A DNA stretch of 64,000 nt from Neoceratodus forsteri (GCA_016271365.2 CM057450.1:1807863967-1807927966); one strand, 5' to 3'; positions 10,077 to 22,542 are shown, numbered from the stretch's first letter. The notes: generated from the sequence alone by a model not told the origin. A program made the numbers and translations.

Positions 10077-10555
10077 TTCTCTAGTCACATTAGCCTCAGG
10101 CGCCAAAACTGAAAGTAAACTAGCACTAGAGCAGGGAGTGGTAGACAGTAATAACATAAGAAATAAAAAGAAATGATAAACACTGTAGAGTATACCCTAT
10201 GTGTAAAAATAAGTCTGTAATACCACTACAAGTTTCTGGCAAAAAATATAAACTACAAGTGCCAGTATAACCCGTCAATTATATTATTGCTTAAATATCA
10301 AACCAACTATTTCTGCACTTCTTATTTAACAGAAAGACATGTGACTGCAGCCCTTCAGTGTCTCATACTGCTTTGCAGATCTGTGTATTTGGGTCTAATA
10401 AAAATGGTTTTAAGCTCATTGGGTACCTGAAAGCTTAGCAGGTCCATTTGATTTCATCCACGCACCATAAATAATATCGACAGTATCAATAGATAAAGCA
10501 AAAACCTATCTATTACTGCTCTGCTTTTGTATGTCCTACTTCATCCCAGCATGAT
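10077..10555. other. No recognised feature
   Basis: AT-rich, no coding signal; probable ACOXL intron. Confidence 0.4.
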
Positions 10556-10559
10556 TTTT

Positions 10560-10993
10560 CAGTTTCCTGGCAAGCATATTAAAATATAGTAGTAGTATAA
10601 AAATATAGTATTCAATTATTTCCACTCACTTTTTATCAGTGAAGACATTTTCATGAAAACAGGATTCTCTGTCCCCCAGGCTGTATCTATGCCTTCTGCC
10701 TGTCTCTCTGCTGAAGTCATAATTCTGTGTGATGGCATAGTTGTTGCTGTGGTAATTATGATGATATCACAGACAGATAATAATGACTTTAACAGAGAGA
10801 GAAGCAGGAAGAGCAGATGATGGGGCACAAAAACCTTGTTTTCATGCAAATTACTCAGTACTAAAGAATGTGGGTAACAAACACACAAAATAAATTAGAT
10901 AGTAGCATGGTGTCTGAATATTCTATTTAAAAAAGTTTTCCTGCATACAGGAAAATTACTTTTAGCATTTCACAGATGACCTGGGCAACTCTA
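10560..10993. mobile_element. Non-autonomous DNA transposon, older copy of the 39571-40021 family
   Basis: It contains TTTTCATGAAAACAGGATTC near 10650 and its complement TTGTTTTCATGCAAATTACTC near 10840-10858, the same internal inverted pair as at 39686 and about 39905. The right edge (...GGGCAACTCT) resembles the right terminal inverted repeat of that copy. Left boundary uncertain. Confidence 0.5.
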
Positions 10994-11103
10994 TTGCAAC
11001 TGCAGAAATACAAATCACTGCATATTACAAGACATAAAGGATTCCTAGAAAACCACAATACATTCCATCATAAAAAGCACCTTTCTTGCTGTACTTTAAA
11101 ATG

Positions 11104-11126
11104 TAGTAGTAGTAGTAGTAGTAAAT
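11104..11126. repeat. (TAG)n microsatellite
   Basis: About seven TAG triplets in a row. Confidence 0.85.
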
Positions 11127-11350
11127 AGTTTATTTTTCCAGTCAAGAAAGGGATTTACCCAGTTGAGCTGTGGCTCATTTTCAATGGATTCCACCATGCA
11201 TATGCTTGGTTACAATATTAAAACTTTTTAAAAAGACAGTCAAGATACATAAAAGGGAGTGGGCGCAGTACAGTATTGTATGGGAGAAAGGGTTGCAAAC
11301 AAGACATATAACAAGCATGCATCATAATATTTACATACTACAGTAAGAAA
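11127..11350 (-). repeat. Probable LINE 3' tail (L2-like), minus
   Basis: It begins TTTATTTTTCCAG and contains GAGCTGTGGCTCATTTTCAATGG, similar in arrangement to the clearer minus-strand tails at 11996 and 16110. Degenerate. Confidence 0.35.
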
Positions 11351-11995
11351 ATACAATTCTATAAGTTAATCTTAAGACCACCGAAAACTTGGTTTAAGTT
11401 GATTGATGACATCAAACTATGGTTTCCAGCTGCATTTCTCAAAAAGACAATAGTGAGTTTTGACTAATGCTCAGTTATGAGCACTCTAAAGGGTCAGTTA
11501 AGCATTTTCCATATAGTTATAGCATCCCTTTGGTGAACTGGCCTTACACATGAACCTTCATTTAACTGAGTGCCATTAAAATTGACCTTGTAAATTATTT
11601 TTAAAAATTGCAGTAATCCATTCTAGGCTCTTGGACCCTGGCAATAAATGGAAGAGTTACTTCTGGAGGTTTTCAAAACAGGAACTTTAAGTTCAGTGTT
11701 GCCATCTGCCCGTAAACCAGTTTTTACTGTACATTTTTGAAATTTGAATAAGCATGGGGAATTTTTTGAGAAAAAATTTGATAGATCAGATAAAGAATAT
11801 GTAAATATCTGCACTCGGATAAACTTAACCAGCCCAAAGATCTGTAAAGAAAACAGTGGTAGGTTTCCTGGGTGACATCCAGGATGTACTGGGCAAAAAT
11901 ACCCACCAAAGCCCCCGGAGCTGCCTTACCATTCGGTAAGGTAAGAAATACTTTTTTCCCAATTTGTATACTCACAGGGAGGAACAGGATTGTAA

Positions 11996-12310
11996 TTTAT
12001 TTATTTAATTAGAATTTTGGTGACCGGGAAAGGTACACTGAGCCAAGGCTCATTTCCAGGTGCGACCTGGGGGAGGGGGGATAAGGGAGTGCAATATAAA
12101 AGTAGGTCATTTTACAACATGGCGTTCACTTGAAAAAATACAGTAGTAAATAAGGTACAGTAAGGAAAACCTATAAGCAGTGAATTATGGTACAATAGCA
12201 TAGCTGAAATAAATGAGAAAAAGTATGGGAAATAGGTACATAGAACATGAGCAGAGCAAAGAGCAGTTGAGAGAGCATAGTAATTTAACTTCATAGAGCA
12301 GGCCACCCGA
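11996..12310 (-). mobile_element. LINE 3' end (L2-like), minus
   Basis: On the minus strand the end reads GCACCTGGAAATGAGCC, GGCTCAGTGTACC, then AATTAAATAAATAAA. This is the tail family also seen at 16110 and 8521 (minus) and at 34200 (plus). Confidence 0.6.
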
Positions 12311-12378
12311 TCCCTCCCTTTTCCTGGTTTAGCATCTGTCCCATCTGAAGAGCAAGGGGGTGCACTTTATATTTTTTT

Positions 12379-12509
12379 AATGGCCTATTTATAATATTTT
12401 TATGGTCCATTAGAGTCCAAAGAAAGCTACCACTTAACTAATGCCTTGTAAGTTAAGTGGTGGCTTTGGCCGCCCCAAATGGACCACAAAACTATTTAAA
12501 ATGATTTTG
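12379..12509. repeat. Palindromic repeat (possible MITE)
   Basis: Arms around ACCACTTAAC / GTTAAGTGGT, with outer pairs CCAAAG/CTTTGG and GGTCCATT/AAATGGACC. Shares the 'accacttaactaa' core with the larger palindrome at 25950-26190. Confidence 0.55.
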
Positions 12510-14972
12510 TAATTTTAGCTGTATTTCCAAAATTTCCTGTTTTTATGTCTCCCTATTTTCTAATGAAATTAGTATAAAAAATGATTTTTTTTGTCTTATG
12601 GAACTCTTCACTTACTGCTTGTCAACACCTGACGTCATAATCTTACTGTTTGTGACATCAGTAATCATTTCCATGGCAACCAGCTGTGACTCATGAACAG
12701 ATGCTATTCTAGATGGGTTGCCTGGGTAATATATGTGATGCAGTATGACAACACTTTTCTTCCCTAAACATGAACCAACCATAAGCAGTTATGTTTTACT
12801 ATGTGGGGATATGTTTGGAATACTGTACACTAGAAATGTCCAGAAAGGCAGGAGAAGAGTAGTAATACAGCAGAGGGAAGAAGGGTACATCAGAGCCTAC
12901 ATATAACATAAGGCTGGAGTCTCCTTGCCCCCCCCCCAAAAAAAATACATATTTTACAGAATGTGCTTTTAGCTTAGGGTTGTGCTTTCAGAAGGTTTCT
13001 TTTATTTACTGTGAAGTACAGGATTGGGAGATTACAATTCCACATTAAGTGATGCCCTCATTGTTGAGTTGGAGGCAAAAGGCACCTCACTAGATTGCCT
13101 GTTTTGAATGTCAACCTTGTACATATGTATGGATTAGTAACCCTTGCATGTCCTCATTATAATGGCTGTATTATCTGCACAAAATGTTTTTTAATAAAAA
13201 GATATTTACAAAAAAAACCGTGTTATGATGTGGAGTGCAGACAAGCAGCAGGAGCGGAGATGTACTCTCAGGGACAAGGATCCTATTTTCAGGCTGCTGC
13301 CTTTAGTAAAGAAAGAGGGTAAGATTCCTACATTATGTGAATACAAGCAGAGTTGCGTATAAATATGTTTTTTCAAAGTGTGTCCAGAGATGTCACATGT
13401 CACTGGCTCTTTAATTCTACTACAGTCAAAGCCACTTAGTAGAAATGGTCTTAAGTCAGACACTCAGTTAAATCAGAGGAAACATGAAAACCAGAAGCAC
13501 ACACTTGGTTCACTATAAACATACTTATCCTACCCCCATCCCCATCCATGTCTGTATGGTAAGATTTCCTGTGTTGTGGATATAACTGCCAGCCAGCACA
13601 CCTTCTGGTGAGAGCTGCTGAAGTGCTAAGAACACACTACCTGCCCCCCAACACACACACCGTGGTAATTAGTCTGTCATAGCCTCCAATTGCTAAGGCA
13701 TGATGACCTTTAACTACTCCCTTCCCCATATTAGTGCTGTAGCCTACGCGCGTGTTGCCTATCTGAATGGATGAACATGCTGCCAGCCATATACTCCTGC
13801 AGATTTTCAGTAAAGTTAAGGTACAAAAATATGCACTTTTTAGATCTTAGATAACGTGAACTGTTTATGCTCCATTAACTTGCTTTTTACGATGGGAACA
13901 CTGTGTTAAATTATTCTAGATGTGTGCTGTATCATATAAATAGTCATAATTGTACCTGTATGAACCGATAAACATAACCTAAGAGGTAAAAGCCGGTTCT
14001 CTGAACCTGAATAGTAAAGGATTGCGTTTGACCGAGTGTGAAACAGAATCCTACAAGCATACCAACGTATAAACAAGTAATATTTTTATATATCCTGGAT
14101 ATTAACATTTAAGATGCGCTGCATCTGTCAAGGTTAATACAATTTCAATGTGAATCATGCATGTATGGGTGTAAAGGCTCTCGAAACTGTATTACCCATG
14201 TACATCTGAAAGGAAACTGTGGTTATTTCACTCTCGTCAGCAACTAGACTTAAGGTCTGAGGTGACTGTCACATGAGTTTTACATTTTACTTGTATAAAT
14301 TAACTTTAGATTATGTTTGCATTTCTGTGTGTTTTTTTCTGTTCCATCCTTTCTTGGAAATGTTGTGTTTAGTCCTTATTTGCAGAGTATTATCTTACTT
14401 TCAGAGTATTGTCACATATAAAAACAATTCAGTACTTTTGGTTATTTTTATATTGGACATTTTCACAAAAGCCAGAGGCGACATCCTGGCAGTTTCATGA
14501 CCCCCGTCATATCGACAAACGTCAAGTTTTCAGGTTTTGTTAACAAAATCGTTTTTTTTGGGGGGGGGGGGGCTCTAACAAAAACTGCTAATACTCCGCG
14601 TGAAAGTTTCCATTTATTGCAAAATAAGTATTTGTGAATGTCAATAACAGTTTATGTAAACCTAAGTGCAGCTTCTTTAAAAATATAACAGGTTTCATCT
14701 TCGGATGTGAAAGCCTTGTGTTTGTCAAGCACAGTCAGTTTTCGAGACATTAATTGTTCGACCTATTTGTTTTATTTAATTACTTTCAGACTGCGATGCC
14801 TCTTTGTCACGAGAAGAGCAAAGGAAGAAAAAAAGACACTTGTCTGAGAAATGTTTTCTTTTATTTGATTGCTAGAATTGTTGTATAAGGCACTTGGTTG
14901 CAAGAATATCCTCTAAAAATTATCAGTTCGACTATTGTAACTGCCATCAATGTTCTGAATTTTGTTTTCCAG
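12510..14972. other. ACOXL intron, mostly unrecognised
   Basis: No exon found. A stretch at about 12600-12745 (GTGACATCAGTAATCA, CCATGGCAACC) resembles the core of the transposon at 39571-40021. Homopolymer runs lie at about 12930 (C/A) and 14550-14572 (T then G). Confidence 0.4.
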
Positions 14973-15164
14973 CTGTTGGATTTGTGCAGTTCTGTGAAAG
15001 AGAAAGCTCTGCGGGTTGTGTCAGCCTTCAATATTCCCGCCGGCACCATCCAAGCCCCCATCGCCGGAATCCTCAACCCCAGGGCCAAGTGGGCATTCTA
15101 CCCCCAGCCCCAGCACATCGAAGAAGGGCGCCCCGTACCGACCCAACTCAAGGCCAGATTGTGA
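14973..15164 (+). CDS. ACOXL: ACOXL, last coding exon
   Basis: ACOXL is an acyl-CoA oxidase-like protein of the peroxisomal acyl-CoA oxidase family, which oxidises acyl-CoA to 2-enoyl-CoA; its own substrate is poorly known. A polypyrimidine tract and acceptor AG at 14971-14972 (TTTGTTTTCCAG) precede a phase-0 exon of 63 codons plus TGA at 15162-15164. It reads LLDLCSSVKEKALRVVSAFN, then IPAGTIQAPIAGILNPRAKW and FYPQPQ. The alternation of an amphipathic helix with 'SAFNIP...APIAG' resembles the C-terminus of acyl-CoA oxidases. Codon use is GC-rich, unlike the AT-rich flanks, as expected for a real exon. Position and strand upstream of BCL2L11 match the human neighbour ACOXL. The identity rests on recollection of the family plus synteny. 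Confidence 0.75.
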   Translation: MLDLCSSVKEKALRVVSAFNIPAGTIQAPIAGILNPRAKWAFYPQPQHIEEGRPVPTQLKARL

Positions 15165-15525
15165 AGGCAACACTGCACCAGTCATCGATGGGGATCGGAT
15201 CCTCACAATTGATTCCCCTCACTGCAGATTTTCTTTCTTTCTTTCATGTGATGCATTTAGAAAATTGCAAGCAAAAAGCATCAGTGCTGAGAACATACAT
15301 TAAGTTAATAAAACATATATTGCCTTTTGTATCCAGCCAAACAGTGCCGAATTTGCCCGAAATGTATGTTCAGTGTGTTTCTATTTCGTTTTTTCTCCGT
15401 GGTTACTAATCTAAAAAAAATATCTAATATTAGAATGATACAAAATAGACTGTGATTGCTGTATTTTGACTTTTTTTTAGTATTAACCTTGATGTGAAAT
15501 AAAAATGTCCCCACTACAAAAGGTT
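15165..15525 (+). other. ACOXL: ACOXL 3' UTR with candidate poly(A) signals
   Basis: AATAAA occurs at 15307-15312 and 15498-15503. The second is followed by a GT/T-rich stretch (about 15521-15550), a good downstream element, so cleavage near 15520 is likely. Another AATAAA lies at about 15654. Confidence 0.55.
15498..15503 (+). terminator. Likely ACOXL polyadenylation signal
   Basis: AATAAA followed within 20-50 bp by a GT-rich tract. The alternative signal at 15307 lacks so strong a downstream element. Confidence 0.5.
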
Positions 15526-16105
15526 GGATGTTGTTTTCTTTCTGTTTTGTAAACCTTGACTACTTCTTTTATTTGCTGACTTGCGTGTGTGTGTGTGTGT
15601 GGGTGAAGGCTTCTGATAAAAATCGGTTTCAAATCCTTAAACCTCACAGCACAAATAAAAAGCAGCATGACCTTTCAAATCAGATGTGATGGGGGAGTGT
15701 TTTGCGATCAGATCTCATGCCTATGGTCATTGAAATCGGCACTGAACAAAAACGAGATTTATTGGAGGGGTTGCAAGTGCAACAAATGCAGTAGTGGGGT
15801 GAAGACTAATAAACCCTGCCGAATTGTATACGTTTTAGAGCCGTAGTATTATTGATGGATCTGAACAGATTATGTAGATACTTGGGACAGAGAGAGGACA
15901 AAGTATTAAGCGCATGGCATGCACGGAACCTGGGGCTAAAAAGTATGTGTGTGTGTGGGGGCTGTAAGTCAATTCTAAAACAGTCTTTGATTGCTTCATT
16001 TCTGACCTTGCATGCATTAAAGGGCACTTTGAATGCTCATGGACAAAAGTAGGTGCTACTAATTTCATAGGTTCCGCACCTAAGATTAAGTGTGGTAATT
16101 ATTCG
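15526..16105. other. Intergenic, no gene
   Basis: Contains a (GT)n run at about 15584-15601. No other feature. Confidence 0.5.
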
Positions 16106-16109
16106 AAGT

Positions 16110-16290
16110 TGCCTTTTATTTATTAATTTGTTTGGGGTAGGAGCACTGGACCAATGGTCCTTTTTGAGGCTTGACCCGGACAATTATACAAGAGAACAAA
16201 CACATTCACAATAACATTCATTGGTAGCTACATGTACAGGCATCAAACAAATACAATTTAAGTTGCTTTTTAAAAACTTGAAGAACAGTG
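16110..16290 (-). mobile_element. LINE 3' end (L2-like), minus
   Basis: TTTATTTATTAATTTG then GAGCACTGGACCAATGGTCC and GACCCGGAC: same tail family as 11996 and 8521. Confidence 0.55.
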
Positions 16291-16813
16291 TATGCGTAAA
16301 ATGCGTTTGGTTGCCTTATGTTACAGAACGCCATTCGTCTAATACATTTAAGATCTTCACAACTTATATTTGGACTAGATGTCGGGAATGCCAATCCAAG
16401 GGGCTGGATGGGGGATAGGCATTAGTTCTAGAAACAAGAACTATAAGTGTGATGTTTACAATAGTGGGTTCTGTCTCATTTTGCAGTAATTCATATCATC
16501 AGTATGTGACAGCCAGGAGTACGCACGAAAACACATTCAATGGATTAACAGTAGACCCAGTACAGTGAGAGACTGAGTGCCTTTCTCTGGAGGAATTTCC
16601 ATATTCTCTTTGTTGATGATGCCATATTGTGATGCATTTTATTGGTGTTACTTTACACTTGAAGCTTTTCAAAAGGACTTGGTAAGGGGAATTTAATATA
16701 CATGTAACTGTCCCTCACTCTTTGAAAGATTTTGTCTCTCAGCCCTGCTGCCACTGGGTTATTTCTAAGGCGAACGAACGCCTCGCATGAGGTTTCGCTA
16801 TGTTTTTTTCAGA

Positions 16814-16871
16814 CACCCACTCCTCCAAATGAAATGAAGCGCATCATGGATTCAGTTACAGCTAACCAGGT
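16814..16871 (+). other. Possible unassigned exon
   Basis: A strong acceptor-like tract (ATGTTTTTTTCAG) precedes an open 58 bp stretch encoding TPTPPNEMKRIMDSVTANQ, followed by a weak donor (CAG|GTTTTG). It lies between ACOXL and BCL2L11 and I recognise no protein. It could be a lncRNA exon, an alternative ACOXL terminal exon or chance. Confidence 0.2.
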
Positions 16872-17254
16872 TTTGAGGTTTATATTTGTGGTCTCTTTCA
16901 TTTTATTCGTCTTCTCCCTAGCGTCTTCCCATGCACTTTGTATTAAGTCGAGTCTGGGACACGGACATTTCGGAATGGTTGGATATTAAATTGCTGGACG
17001 AAGATTGTGTGGCAATTTTTTGCCTCCTCGCTTCGTCAAATAAAGGGATACCCTAAAAGGGGAAAAGATAATTTTAGGTCCCAATCTTCTTCCATTTTTA
17101 TGTCAGTGAATGAGCTTTTTTACACACTAACTGCGTAAAAACAAACAAAAAGATTAGAAAACCACTGAGGCAGACAACGCGGTGGGTGGGGGGGCGCTGC
17201 CCGCCCTGATAGCAGACAATGCACCAATTACAGAAAGATTTAAAAGTTCAGCAG

Positions 17255-17360
17255 TAAAATGTATTTGATAACGGGATAAGTACCGTGGGTCCATGAGTCC
17301 GTTTTCAGGCACAACCGAGCATATATAAACACAATATAGGTGCATAGTACATGATTAAAA
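17255..17360 (-). repeat. LINE tail fragment (L2-like), minus
   Basis: GTCCATGAGTCCGTTTTCAG then GCACAACCGAG parallels the tail family at 8521 and 16110. Degraded. Confidence 0.35.
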
Positions 17361-17361
17361 T

Positions 17362-17660
17362 TACATAGAAATATAGCTTGGCGGCAGATAAGGACCACTT
17401 GGCCCACCTAGTCTGCCCATGTTCCCTACATACCTACTGTAACACCGCAGACCCTACTTGATCTCCGGCTTTACCACCCCACCACTAAGGTTCCATTTTG
17501 CCAACCACTAAGGTTCCATTTTGCCAATCTTATGCCTTCTTGAATCACATTACAGTGCTTGCCCCATCACCTCCGCCGAGAGGCTGTTCCAGGCATCCAC
17601 CACTCTTTCTGTGAAGAAGTACTTCCTTACATCTCCCCTTTACTGAGAGTTCTTTACCCT
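17362..17660 (-). mobile_element. CR1-type LINE, 3' end fragment
   Basis: It starts with the complement of the CR1 terminus (ATAGAAATATAG ... GGCAGATAAGGACCACTTGG) and runs to TTCTGTGAAGAAGTACTTCC, the complement of the conserved end of ORF2. A 26 bp local duplication (CCAACCACTAAGGTTCCATT) lies inside. Confidence 0.75.
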
Positions 17661-17673
17661 GTAGGATCTCTCT

Positions 17674-17715
17674 CTCTCTCTCTCAAATTAGCTTATATTA
17701 TAATCTCTCTCTCGC
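17674..17715. repeat. (TC)n microsatellite
   Basis: Interrupted TC dinucleotide repeat. Confidence 0.7.
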
Positions 17716-18041
17716 TCTATTTTCTCTGTATATAGTAAACAACCTATTATTTTATAGAAATGCATAACAAATACATGTTCTGTGAGGAACTATCTCATCC
17801 GACCTGTCTTCCAAAAACAGTCACATTAGCTCCAAAGTTAATCATGAATCCCTCATTTTGGCAAGAGAAGTAAAAATAATACAACTGTAAGAAGAATAAA
17901 GTATAAACCGCACACGGCCAGAAAGCACGGTTAATCTTCTGACAACATCCTGCCTCCAGCGCTCCTTCCAGTCTGGGGAGTTCGAGTGAAAGCATGAATA
18001 GGAAACGAGGGCGACAGAGTCAATGCAGATCAAATTTTACA

Positions 18042-18068
18042 GTACGAAAGAAAGAAAGAAAGAAAGAA
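18042..18068. repeat. (GAAA)n microsatellite
   Basis: Six to seven GAAA units. Confidence 0.8.
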
Positions 18069-18069
18069 G

Positions 18070-19425
18070 CAAGCATGTGTAGCCTTTCCCGGTATATGCA
18101 ATTGCGATCAAAACTAAAAAGCATCTGGGTATATTAAATGAAAATGATGAGGAGCTGTTGCGGGGCTGAGAAGATGTTGCAGGGCTAACCAGATCATAAA
18201 GCCACTTGCCCCTCTGACTCCTAAAATGTGTAGCACTGATAGACTTTTTAATGCGGAGCAAATGACTATATGCATAGCGTTTTTTTTTATTCTAATATTA
18301 GAATACAAATTTCTGGTCATATGCTTTTAAATAATGTTCATACGAAGTCAGCTTGACATTTAATGTGTTGTATGTATTGTATGTATCGAACTAGAGCCAA
18401 CATTATGGGGAACTGGAACACTCCATATTCGTCGAGGAGCAAGTGTGAATGTTGATTCAAAACGTGTAGAGCTCCGTAATTCATAACGTGGGAGATAGAT
18501 CAACATTAGTTACTTATTTGAAAGGACAGGTTGTTGGCAATGAACTTTCTGCCAGACTGTTTGCAGCGATCAGTGGTTAAATTGGAAATGTTTAGGTGAG
18601 AGAAGGCTCACATCAGTATTTTGAGGTGATGCAAATACTACAGTATTCAGTGGAGAAAGATGACAAGAGGTGTAGGAGCTCTCCTGTATTTGAGAGGTGG
18701 TGGAATATTGTTTCTGCGCAATTTTGCCACTGGCAACAATAATCCTATTTTGTTCCATTTTTCCGGAGCAATGTCGGTAGTAAAACCGGGGAGGCGGACA
18801 GCTAGTGGAATGAAGGTACTGGATTATACCAGCGAGCGAAGGAAGAAGAGGGTCATAATTGCTTGCTGAGCGAGCTTTACTTCTTTCCCTACAGTTTCCA
18901 GACATCGCCCGACAGCGCGCCCGCTGAGGTGCAGCCTTCCTGGTCGGAACAAGACAGTCTTGGCTACGGTCACTGCCTCTTAAGAATAAACAGACAAAAT
19001 AAAACAAAATATATATGAGATCTTCACCGAAACTAGAAACACTAAATTTCTTACTTTCAATATGATAGGACGAAGTATCGCAGTAAACAAACAGAGCAAC
19101 GGAAGTAAGCAGCCCTGGTTTTGACTTATATAAACAAAGCTGTAAGCCTTTCAGGTTGGGTGGAATCGAATACTGTCCTGGTGAAAATAGTAAATACTGC
19201 AATGCTTTGCATTATAAAATAGGGTGGACTAATCCAGCAGTCTTATTGGCCGAGGACCTGTTGTGCGATATTTCAGCCTAACCAGGACAATTTGGTTCTT
19301 GCATTTGAATAAATATTTGTTATTTGTAAGCCTTTGACTGTTTTTTTAAGCGCAGTAACACCCTCCAAGCGTTCTATCATGCATAAATATACAGACGTTT
19401 GGTGTGACTGAAGACACTCGGCCTC
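18070..19425. other. Intergenic, nothing recognised
   Basis: Only short chance ORFs on either strand; no family motif. Confidence 0.4.
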
Positions 19426-19429
19426 GCCT

Positions 19430-20390
19430 CCAATATCATGGTATATATTCATATTCCCCCGGCAGGGTTTTCAGCATCCTGGAGAGGTCCAGCACTAGGA
19501 AATGACTCTTCCTTCCCTGCCCCTCAATCCTCTCTACCCAACTCCTCTTTGCTTGACTCTGCTCTCTGGCAGGGTTCTCAGCATCCTAAAGAGGCCTTAG
19601 GCAAGTTTCTCCCACCCAACCCTCCTCCACCTCCTCCTTTCCCCCTACCAACTTGTCTTTGCCTACTCCTGCCCCTTACTCCAAGTCCTCCCCTCATTCT
19701 GCCACTGGCAGCTATCTCCCACTCTGAAGAGGCCAGTTCCAGGTATGACTGGTCCTTCCCTATCCCTTACCCCACCTCTCTCCTGCTCCCCTCTCTACCT
19801 CCCTGCACTTAATCAAAGCAATTAGTTCACTTGAGCTAATAATTTGCAGGTTTTATTCTGTCTGAGGTGCTCCCAGATTGCACTTGCAGGGTGTTAAGTT
19901 TGTTTTTTGGCTCACTTTTCTCAGGTAATGTTACCCCTATCTTTATCCTCTCCTTCCCCCAGCTGTTTTCCCGTCTACCCCTCTACCCTCCTTGATGTCC
20001 CCCACTGGACCTCATTTATTCAGTACTTGCTAAATAATCTGCCTCTTAACCGTGATCCAGTGCTGCAAGGAGTTGGCTCCAAGACTACATTTAATTTCTG
20101 TACTATGTTCCTCAGATATGCCAATTGACTTGTAATTAAATGCATATTCCACAGGTTTGATACATTTAATTGTATGTTATGCTACACATGCGACTGTATG
20201 ATTATTATATTAACTGTATGTCTTGTTAGAAATGTAATTGAATGTTTTAATTTCTGGGATATGATAAATGTTAAACTGTAGATCTAATTCTTCATCCAAC
20301 TGTACCCCCCCCCCCCCCACGAGCAACTTGTTGTTCAGTGTGCCTTCCTGGTGAAACATTTCAATAAATAAATAAAATTAAAATAAACAG
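19430..20390 (+). mobile_element. Non-coding LINE-like repeat (L2-like 3' region), plus
   Basis: A pyrimidine-rich stretch (19480-19810) leads to an AT-rich part and a C-run at about 20305-20320. It ends TTCAGTGTGCCTTCCTGG, TGAAACATTTCAATAAATAA. The end matches 38190-38226 and, in complement, about 46218-46250. No domain is left. Confidence 0.5.
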
Positions 20391-21165
20391 CCAATGCGTC
20401 CCGATAGTTCTGCATGGCTGGTCGGATTGTTCGAGTTTTTTTTTCTTTAACTGGCAGATTATGTTCTGATCAGGCTCATACCCTAGTGTGCAGGAGCTCG
20501 CTTCGACCCCCCCCCCCCCATGCCCTGCGGGTGCTTACTCAAAAAGACTTAGTAGTCAAGTCAGGGTTGCATTCCATAAGGGAGACATGTGGTGGGAAGA
20601 GAGTAGTTCTAATGAGATTAAGGCAGTACATATACTCCAATCCCCACCTTCAAACGTATTTCAATATTGCAAGCTTGCAATGATTGATCAGTTTATAGGC
20701 ATGCCACCAATAGTGTGCCTTAAGATGTTTTAAAACATGTTTTTAGGGTACAGAGCAACACAGAAAGTACCATAGTAAGACTCTTAAGACTAGGGCGAGG
20801 AATAACAGCCCCCCCTTCCCCATTGTCATGAGGTGAGGATGTCATGCAACATGAAATATAGTGCTAGCCATTTTGCTAGCGTTACGGTTACACTACTTGT
20901 ACCTGTTTAAAGATGAATTTTTGATATGCTGTTACGTCTATTCTGAAATCTGCTACTGAAATACGTGTTGATGAAAATGTATAAAATGATTAACTGAAAC
21001 GCTGTGGTGTTGCTTTTCCTGTTACCTTGCCCCTTCACATCCCCCCCCCCCTTTTTATCAGTATTAATATGCGCTTGTAGTTTTGTTTTTGACTTTTTTC
21101 AGTTTTTTTATTCTCACATCCTCCCTCTGTTTAACTACCTGCCTGTTTGGTTACCCTATAGAGTG
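20391..21165. other. Intergenic, nothing recognised
   Basis: C-runs at about 20509 and 21044; no coding signal. Confidence 0.4.
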
Positions 21166-21169
21166 GCGG

Positions 21170-21600
21170 GTGACATCATATCTGAGGGTTGGTGGGAGGT
21201 GCTAGTAGGCGGGCCGCTCTCTCATTGGTCATCTCACTCTCTCGCTTAGAACCGGAGAGCAAGGACAAAGACAGTGACTAGAGTCTTCTAGCAGCAGAAC
21301 AGCTATCAAGAGCGGAGGCGTTTGTGTAGCAGCAACAGTGCATCCTTTGGAATAATTACAGCTCGGATCACACAGCAGCTTCACTGATTTTCTGCACTTT
21401 TTGCTTTGCGCGCCCCGGGTGCCTGCGACCTCCCTACAGGAGTGCTTGACAATTACATTTATACGGAGTGCATACCGACATTTCTGCTGCAGCACTGCTG
21501 CCTTGCCGGAATACTTGCATTAGCCGGCGGCACTGGTCACATCACGCTGGGAAGAGAGACGGGGGAGGGCTAGAACTCGACCTGTGGTTGTGATTAACTA
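21170..21600 (+). promoter_or_regulatory. BCL2L11: Candidate BCL2L11 promoter and non-coding exon 1
   Basis: GC-richer than its flanks. It contains GGCGGGCC at about 21210 and an inverted CCAAT box (ATTGGTC) at about 21223, followed by a stretch without repeats. BCL2L11 begins with a non-coding exon some kilobases before its first coding exon, so this is a plausible start. Splice donors that could serve lie at about 21666 (GAG|GTAAAA) and 21897 (GAG|GTAAGC). The alternative is the CpG island at 23560-24065. The sequence alone does not decide. Confidence 0.4.
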
Positions 21601-22542
21601 TAACGTGTCAGGATTGCAAACCGCAAAGAAAAAAAAGTCTTATGGGGATCATCGTGTCCATGAGGTAAAAGGTGAACCGCACCTAATTCAGTGGAGCTCT
21701 GCAGAATTCAAACTCTTACTGTTGTCATGGATATGTAAACCAGAACTGCGACTTGCTGAGTTCATTTTCACCTTTTATAAGTTTCATCCAGTTTCAGGTG
21801 AGTTCGCTGCGCTGCTAGTGGCCAAAAATCAATGCGGGGGGGAAGGGGACTTGGACTTTCACTCAACACCGCACATGATGTTTTCTGTTTTTTTAGAGGT
21901 AAGCAACATTCGGCAGTTCATCCAAAAGAGGATGACTAAAACTTTGTTTTATTACATTTTAGAATAAGTGTATGGTTCCAAACCGTTGTCTCAGAAATAA
22001 CATAACTGCTCGGCTGCGTCCGTTATGTCTCTTTTGCATTGCGTAAACATGAAAAGCCTAGAGTTAAAAATAGTGTAAACAAGAATATGCGCTCATCTGC
22101 TCCAATATACAGTGTGGGGATTATATACTGGCACAAGGGCTGAGAAATTATTACCCCTTTATGTTTAGTACTGCACTGAACATGACCATGCCCCGGGTCT
22201 TCTCTATTAGTCGGGCAGTGCAGTGTGCCTCGTCATCTCTCATGCATATGTCTGGTTCTTCAGGCACCTCTACTCCCCATCTCACGATGCGTGAGCGTGA
22301 GAGAACAGTTCAGTTCAGAGGGTTTCTCAGGATAGCGTGAACCATAACAAAAGCCACATGTCGTGCTGTCAGTGCGGTTTGCGTAGGTGCTCGGTCGCTC
22401 GGCCCCCGACCAAGTGTCGCATTTTAGTTGGCCCGGATTAATCAACCGGACAGCCAGTCGCTATAAGAATGCATGTGAGCGAAATAAGCTCGGAGAAGGG
22501 AGTTTGGCGCTTCCTTTTGTCAGGGCGGGCTTTGTCGAGGTG

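Noticed and set aside
1..14972. Upstream ACOXL exons
   Set aside because: No splice-bounded open segment with acyl-CoA oxidase character was found; only transposon coding sequence is present.
18570..19202. 210-codon minus-strand open frame
   Set aside because: AT-rich, low-complexity translation without motifs, no supporting splice or promoter signals. Probably chance.
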